From Actinomyces sp. (GTDB taxonomy: Bacteria; Actinomycetota; Actinomycetes; Actinomycetales; Actinomycetaceae): a stretch of DNA of 43,287 nucleotides. Made by a program: the position numbers and the translations under genes. The stretch covers positions 13,887 through 57,173 of the forward strand of contig NZ_JAUNHI010000011.1 in the NCBI RefSeq assembly GCF_030524025.1, in the 5' to 3' direction. Shown here piece by piece: positions 40,068-43,287 of the stretch (position 1 is its first letter; each line of letters begins with the position of its first letter). The notes below the pieces were generated by a model. The model was not told the DNA's origin. It saw only the letters and a list, made by a program, of their open reading frames with translations, and did not search any database.

Positions 40068-41287
40068 GCCTGCAGCTCCTTGTCCGCCGCGCCGGCCGCG
40101 CCGACGAGCTCGCTCCTGACCTGATCGACGGTCTTGGGCTCGCGGCCCAGCGCGGGGTCGGCCCGCCGTCCCACGACCACCTCATTGGCGTCGTTGACGT
40201 TGGAGAAGTCGACCCGGTTGTGGTTCGCCTGGCGGATGATGAGCATGGCGCCGACGATCAGCAGGCCGATGACGGTCAGGGTCCCCAGGACTCCCCCGTT
40301 GACGGCGATGAAGGAGGTGATGGCGCCCACCAGGCCCGCGCAGGGCAGGGTGATGAGCCAGGCGGTGCCCATCTTGCCGAAGGTCCGCCAGGACACGGCC
40401 GTGCCGCGGCCCACGCCCGAGCCGAGGATCGAGCCGGTGCAGATGTGGGTGGTCGACAGGGCGAAGCCCAGGTGGGAGGAGGCCAGGATGGCGACGGTCG
40501 AGGCCGTCTCGGCGGCGAAGCCCTGCGGGGAGTCGATGTGTACCAGGCCCTTGCCCATCGTGCGCATGATCCTCCAGCCACCGGAGTAGGTGCCCAGGCC
40601 GATCGCCAGGCCGGCGGTGATGATGACCCACCACTGGGGGGCGGTGCCCGCCTCCTGGTAGCCGCCCGCGACGAGGACGAGCGTGATGACGCCCATCGTC
40701 TTCTGGCCGTCGGAGGTCCCGTGCGCCAGTGCCACCATCGAGGCCGAGATGCGCTGGCCGTTGCGGAAGACCGACTGGCTGTAGCGGTCGGTGGGCCGGG
40801 CGATCCGGTAGGCGATCCACGTGGCCACCGCCCCGGCCAGCCCGGCCACGCACGGGGCGAGGAAGGCAGGCAGGATGATCTTGGACAGCACCGTGCCCCA
40901 GTGCACTCCGGCCGATCCGGCCGCGACCATGACCGCGCCGATCAGACCGCCGAACAGGGCGTGTGAGGAGGAGGACGGCAGCCCGAACAGCCAGGTCGCC
41001 AGGTTCCACAGGATCGCCCCCGCCAGACCCGCGAGCACCATCTCAGGGGCCGCCTGGATGATCGAGTCGTCGAACATCCCGTGGGAGATCGTCTTGGCCA
41101 CCTCGGTGGACAGCAGGGCACCGATGACGTTGAGGACGGCGGCGATGAGCACCGCACGCCTGGGGGTCAGAGCGCCCGTGGCGACCGAGGTCGCCATCGC
41201 GTTGGCGGAGTCGTGGAAACCGTTGGTGAAGTCGAAGACGAGCGCCACGACGACGACGACCGCCACGATGAACAGGGTTGTAGTCAT
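40064..41287 (-). CDS. pit: Inorganic phosphate transporter, PiT family
   Basis: A 407-residue low-affinity phosphate transporter. The N-terminal family signature VFDFTNGFHDSANAMATSVA and its repeat-half counterpart VALAHGTSDGQKTMGVITL are present, with GLPSSSSHALFGGLIGAVM and STTHICTGSILGSGVGRG as the other paired motifs. About ten membrane segments are visible. It imports phosphate, usually as a metal-phosphate complex with protons. ATG 41287 is chosen because it starts directly at the first helix; the open frame beyond it has no membrane or family features. A PHO-box-like repeat lies about 135-155 bases upstream, and a small membrane protein overlaps its 3' end. Confidence 0.93.
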   Translation of the reverse strand: MTTTLFIVAVVVVVALVFDFTNGFHDSANAMATSVATGALTPRRAVLIAAVLNVIGALLSTEVAKTISHGMFDDSIIQAAPEMVLAGLAGAILWNLATWLFGLPSSSSHALFGGLIGAVMVAAGSAGVHWGTVLSKIILPAFLAPCVAGLAGAVATWIAYRIARPTDRYSQSVFRNGQRISASMVALAHGTSDGQKTMGVITLVLVAGGYQEAGTAPQWWVIITAGLAIGLGTYSGGWRIMRTMGKGLVHIDSPQGFAAETASTVAILASSHLGFALSTTHICTGSILGSGVGRGTAVSWRTFGKMGTAWLITLPCAGLVGAITSFIAVNGGVLGTLTVIGLLIVGAMLIIRQANHNRVDFSNVNDANEVVVGRRADPALGREPKTVDQVRSELVGAAGAADKELQA

Positions 41288-41419
41288 GCCATTCCCAGTC
41301 AGGCCGGTGGGCCTGGTGGGGCACCGGTGGTACGACGGTGGACAGGCCCGGGCCACCTGGACGTGGCCCGAACACATTCTTACCCGCCGGTATCCGGGTT
41401 CGTTGCGCCGATGGGTGCT

Positions 41420-41437
41420 GTTCACCAACTGTTCACC
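41420..41437. promoter_or_regulatory. PHO-box-like direct repeat
   Basis: GTTCACC occurs twice (41420-41426 and 41431-41437) with an 11-bp period, the unit sequence and spacing of PhoP sites in Streptomyces. It lies in the 278-base gap between divergent pit and the Hsp70-like gene, 133 bases upstream of pit. Control of pit by phosphate starvation is the natural reading. The rest of the gap shows only TAAGAAT (41385-41379 on the minus strand) as a possible pit -10 box. Confidence 0.65.
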
Positions 41438-41553
41438 TCGTGCGGCGGTGGGACTGGTCACGTCCCGGCCCAACGTCCCGGTGCGGTTGTCAGCCGGTTG
41501 CAAAGAGGCGGACGCCTCACTGAGAGGTGCCCGGACGGCGCGCCATACGGCGA

Positions 41554-41559
41554 TAAGGT
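41554..41559 (+). promoter_or_regulatory. -10 box of the Hsp70-like gene, predicted leaderless
   Basis: TAAGGT ends six bases before ATG 41566, with no Shine-Dalgarno sequence. Confidence 0.5.
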
Positions 41560-41565
41560 CCTGCC

Positions 41566-43161
41566 ATGGCAGCCCGAAGCGGGAGTAGTAGTCCCTCCAC
41601 GTCCCTGTCCGCATCCCACGACTCCCCCGGGGTCCTCGACCTGGGCATCGACCTGGGTACGACCCGGACGGTGGTCGCGCGCGCTGACCGGGGCAACTAC
41701 CCCGTGCTCACCTTCACCGACACCCAGGGCGACGCCCACGAGTACCTGCCGTCGGTCAGCGCGCTGGTCGACGACGGGCTCGTCCACGGCTTCGATGCCC
41801 TGGCCGCCGCCAGGGCCGGTGCGCCGCTGCTGCGCAGCCTCAAGCGGGTCCTGTCCTCCCCCACCGTCAAGGCCACCACCCCGGTGACCATCGGTGACCG
41901 GACCTTCGGGGTGCTCGAGGTGCTGACGAGCTACCTGTCCGACGTGCGCCGCCGGCTGCTGGCCTCGGGGGCGCTCGACGGCAAGGACCCGGGGGACGAG
42001 GACGTCAACGTGGCGGTGGCCGTGCCCGCGCACGCCTACGGGGCGCAGCGCCTCATCACGCTCCAGGCGTTCCGAGCGGCCGGCTTTCACGTGACCGCCA
42101 TGCTCAACGAGCCCAGCGCGGCTGGCTTCGAGTACACCCACCGCAAGGCATCGACCGTCTCCTCGCGTCGCACCCGGGTCCTCGTCTACGACCTGGGAGG
42201 CGGCACCTTCGACTCCTCGGTCGTCGACGTGCGCGACGACGACCACGAGGTGCTGGCCTCCCGGGGCCTGGGCGACCTGGGCGGTGACGACATCGACCTG
42301 CTCCTGGTCGAGATGGTGCTCGCCCGGGCCGGGGTCGATGAGCAGTCGCTGAGCCCCGGCGAGCTCGACGACCTGCTCGTGCAGTGCCGGGACGCCAAGG
42401 AGGCGCTCGCGCCGCAGACGCGCCGCCTCCTGCTGAGCCTGCGCGACCACGACGTCGTCCTGCAGGCGGCAGACCTCTACGAGGCCGCGGTCCCCCTGGT
42501 CGAGCGGAGCCTGGAGACGATGTCGCCCCTCGTGGGACGGCTCGAGGACGGCGGCCCGGACCTGACCGACATCGCCGGGATCTACCTCGTGGGCGGGGCC
42601 TCCTCCTTCCCCCTCGTCCCGCGTATGCTCCGTGAGCGCTTCGGCCGCCGCGTCCACCGCTCGCCCTACCCCGCCGCCTCCACGGCCATCGGCCTGGCCA
42701 TCGCCGCCGACCGCTCCTCGCGGGCCCGCCTCAAGGACCGCCTGTCGCGAGGCTTCGGCGTCTTCCGCGAGGCCGACGGCGGCACCCGCACGGTCTTCGA
42801 CGCCATCTTGACCCAGGACGCCGTGCTGCAGGACTCCTTCGGCCTGCAGGGCACGGTGCTCGTGCGCGAGTACCCCGCCGTGCACAACGTCGGGTGGTAC
42901 CGCTTCGCCGAGTGCGCCGGGGTCGACGAGCATGGCGCGCCCCGCGGGGAGATCGCCCCCTACGAGGACATCGTCTTCCCCTTCGACCCCGCACTGCGGG
43001 GCAGGGAGGACCTGGCCCAGGTCACCGTCGAGCGCACCGGGTGGGGCCCGCGGATCCAGGAGCGCTACGAGGTCGACGGCACCGGCATGGTGCGGGTGAC
43101 GCTGGCCGACCTGTCCGACGGCTACAGCGGCACCTACGTCCTCGGCGTGCGCACCGACTGA
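41566..43161 (+). CDS. Hsp70-family (DnaK-like) protein
   Basis: A 531-residue Hsp70-type ATPase. After a Ser-rich N-terminal stretch (about 25 residues), the nucleotide-binding domain shows GIDLGTTRTVVARAD (phosphate 1), LNEPSAAGFEYT, LVYDLGGGTFDSSVVDV (phosphate 2) and LVGGASSFPLVPRML (adenosine). The C-terminal ~140 residues are shorter than in DnaK (about 640 residues in all) and lack a recognisable lid, so the substrate-binding part is different. It is probably a specialised actinobacterial Hsp70-like protein rather than the housekeeping DnaK, which normally sits with grpE and dnaJ. Partner and substrate are unknown. It is divergent from pit. Confidence 0.88.
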   Translation: MAARSGSSSPSTSLSASHDSPGVLDLGIDLGTTRTVVARADRGNYPVLTFTDTQGDAHEYLPSVSALVDDGLVHGFDALAAARAGAPLLRSLKRVLSSPTVKATTPVTIGDRTFGVLEVLTSYLSDVRRRLLASGALDGKDPGDEDVNVAVAVPAHAYGAQRLITLQAFRAAGFHVTAMLNEPSAAGFEYTHRKASTVSSRRTRVLVYDLGGGTFDSSVVDVRDDDHEVLASRGLGDLGGDDIDLLLVEMVLARAGVDEQSLSPGELDDLLVQCRDAKEALAPQTRRLLLSLRDHDVVLQAADLYEAAVPLVERSLETMSPLVGRLEDGGPDLTDIAGIYLVGGASSFPLVPRMLRERFGRRVHRSPYPAASTAIGLAIAADRSSRARLKDRLSRGFGVFREADGGTRTVFDAILTQDAVLQDSFGLQGTVLVREYPAVHNVGWYRFAECAGVDEHGAPRGEIAPYEDIVFPFDPALRGREDLAQVTVERTGWGPRIQERYEVDGTGMVRVTLADLSDGYSGTYVLGVRTD

Positions 43162-43188
43162 CACCGGGTCGCAACACACGCGGCGCGG

Positions 43189-43210
43189 CCCCCGCGCACA
43201 GCGGCGGGGG
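43189..43210 (+). terminator. Possible hairpin after the Hsp70-like gene
   Basis: CCCCCGC (43189-43195) pairs with GCGGGGG (43204-43210), a 7-bp stem with an 8-nt loop, 27 bases after the stop. The following bases to the window end are nearly all G and C with long G-runs, where assembly errors are likely. No gene is seen there. Confidence 0.35.
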
Positions 43211-43287
43211 GGCGCCCCGGCGGGGGGGAGGGCGGGGTGACCCGGCCGGGCCGGGCCGCCCGGGGGAGATCCCCAGGCCCGTGGGGG

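Noticed and set aside
41458-43179. A 573-codon minus-strand frame opposite the Hsp70-like gene
   Set aside because: The plus-strand gene has complete Hsp70 motifs and a promoter; the antisense frame has neither.

Overview
The window is a GC-rich (about 70 %) actinobacterial chromosome segment, most like the Actinomyces / Actinomycetaceae group. Evidence: a type I (multidomain) fatty acid synthase with a free-standing AcpS, RbpA, the PafB/PafC - TatA/TatC - HelY order, Lnt coupled to Ppm1, a DUF3866 gene, and a fermentative sugar set (PTS-dependent DhaKLM, sucrose PTS, phosphofructokinase). The genus is inferred, not proven. No tRNA, rRNA, CRISPR array or intact phage was seen.

Layout. 1-7.6 kb: the 3' part of fas (ACP-KR-KS), a divergent TetR / membrane-protein pair sharing a perfect palindrome, acpS, and a succinate-semialdehyde-type dehydrogenase. 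7.7-9.8 kb: dhaKLM. 9.8-10.2 kb: a dispersed repeat split by a 256-bp deleted insertion sequence with intact ends and a TAA target duplication. 10.2-12.7 kb: an NmrA-like oxidoreductase and putP. 12.7-13.8 kb: a decayed AmmeMemoRadiSam locus (Memo, AMMECR1 and radical SAM remnants). 13.9-16.1 kb: an FMN riboswitch driving ribX and ribY, a riboflavin ABC-type importer with no ATPase beside it. 16.1-17.3 kb: hisE-hisG. 17.4-19.3 kb: a PfkB-family sugar-phosphate kinase and class II aldolase behind a strong promoter and operator-like dyad. 19.3-22.6 kb: DUF3866 divergent from pafB-pafC. 22.7-30.3 kb: tatA, tatC, a lipid kinase, then overlapping helY-lnt-ppm1. 30.3-34.6 kb: rbpA, pfkA, a second copy of the dispersed repeat, and a UvrA2-type ATPase with an upstream palindrome. 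34.8-39.8 kb: sucrose locus (LacI-type regulator, PTS EIIBCA, sucrose-6-phosphate hydrolase). 39.8-41.3 kb: Pit phosphate transporter and a small membrane partner, with a PHO-box-like direct repeat upstream. 41.6-43.2 kb: a divergent Hsp70-like protein; the window ends in very G-rich sequence.

How the genes work together. AcpS supplies the phosphopantetheine arm for the FAS ACP. DhaKLM and the sucrose EIIBCA both depend on EI/HPr encoded elsewhere, and their products enter glycolysis at steps served by PfkA and the aldolase. TatA/TatC could export RibY, which carries a twin-arginine lipoprotein signal; Lnt would complete lipoprotein acylation and Ppm1 would make polyprenol-phosphate mannose for cell-surface glycosylation.

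The most unusual genome-wide signal is promoter design. About ten genes have a TANNNT-like -10 box ending exactly 6 or 7 bases before the start codon, usually with no Shine-Dalgarno sequence, which predicts leaderless mRNAs. The least described items are the dispersed ~25-bp repeat found between two convergent gene pairs, the deletion derivative inserted in it, and the two unassigned palindromic operators.
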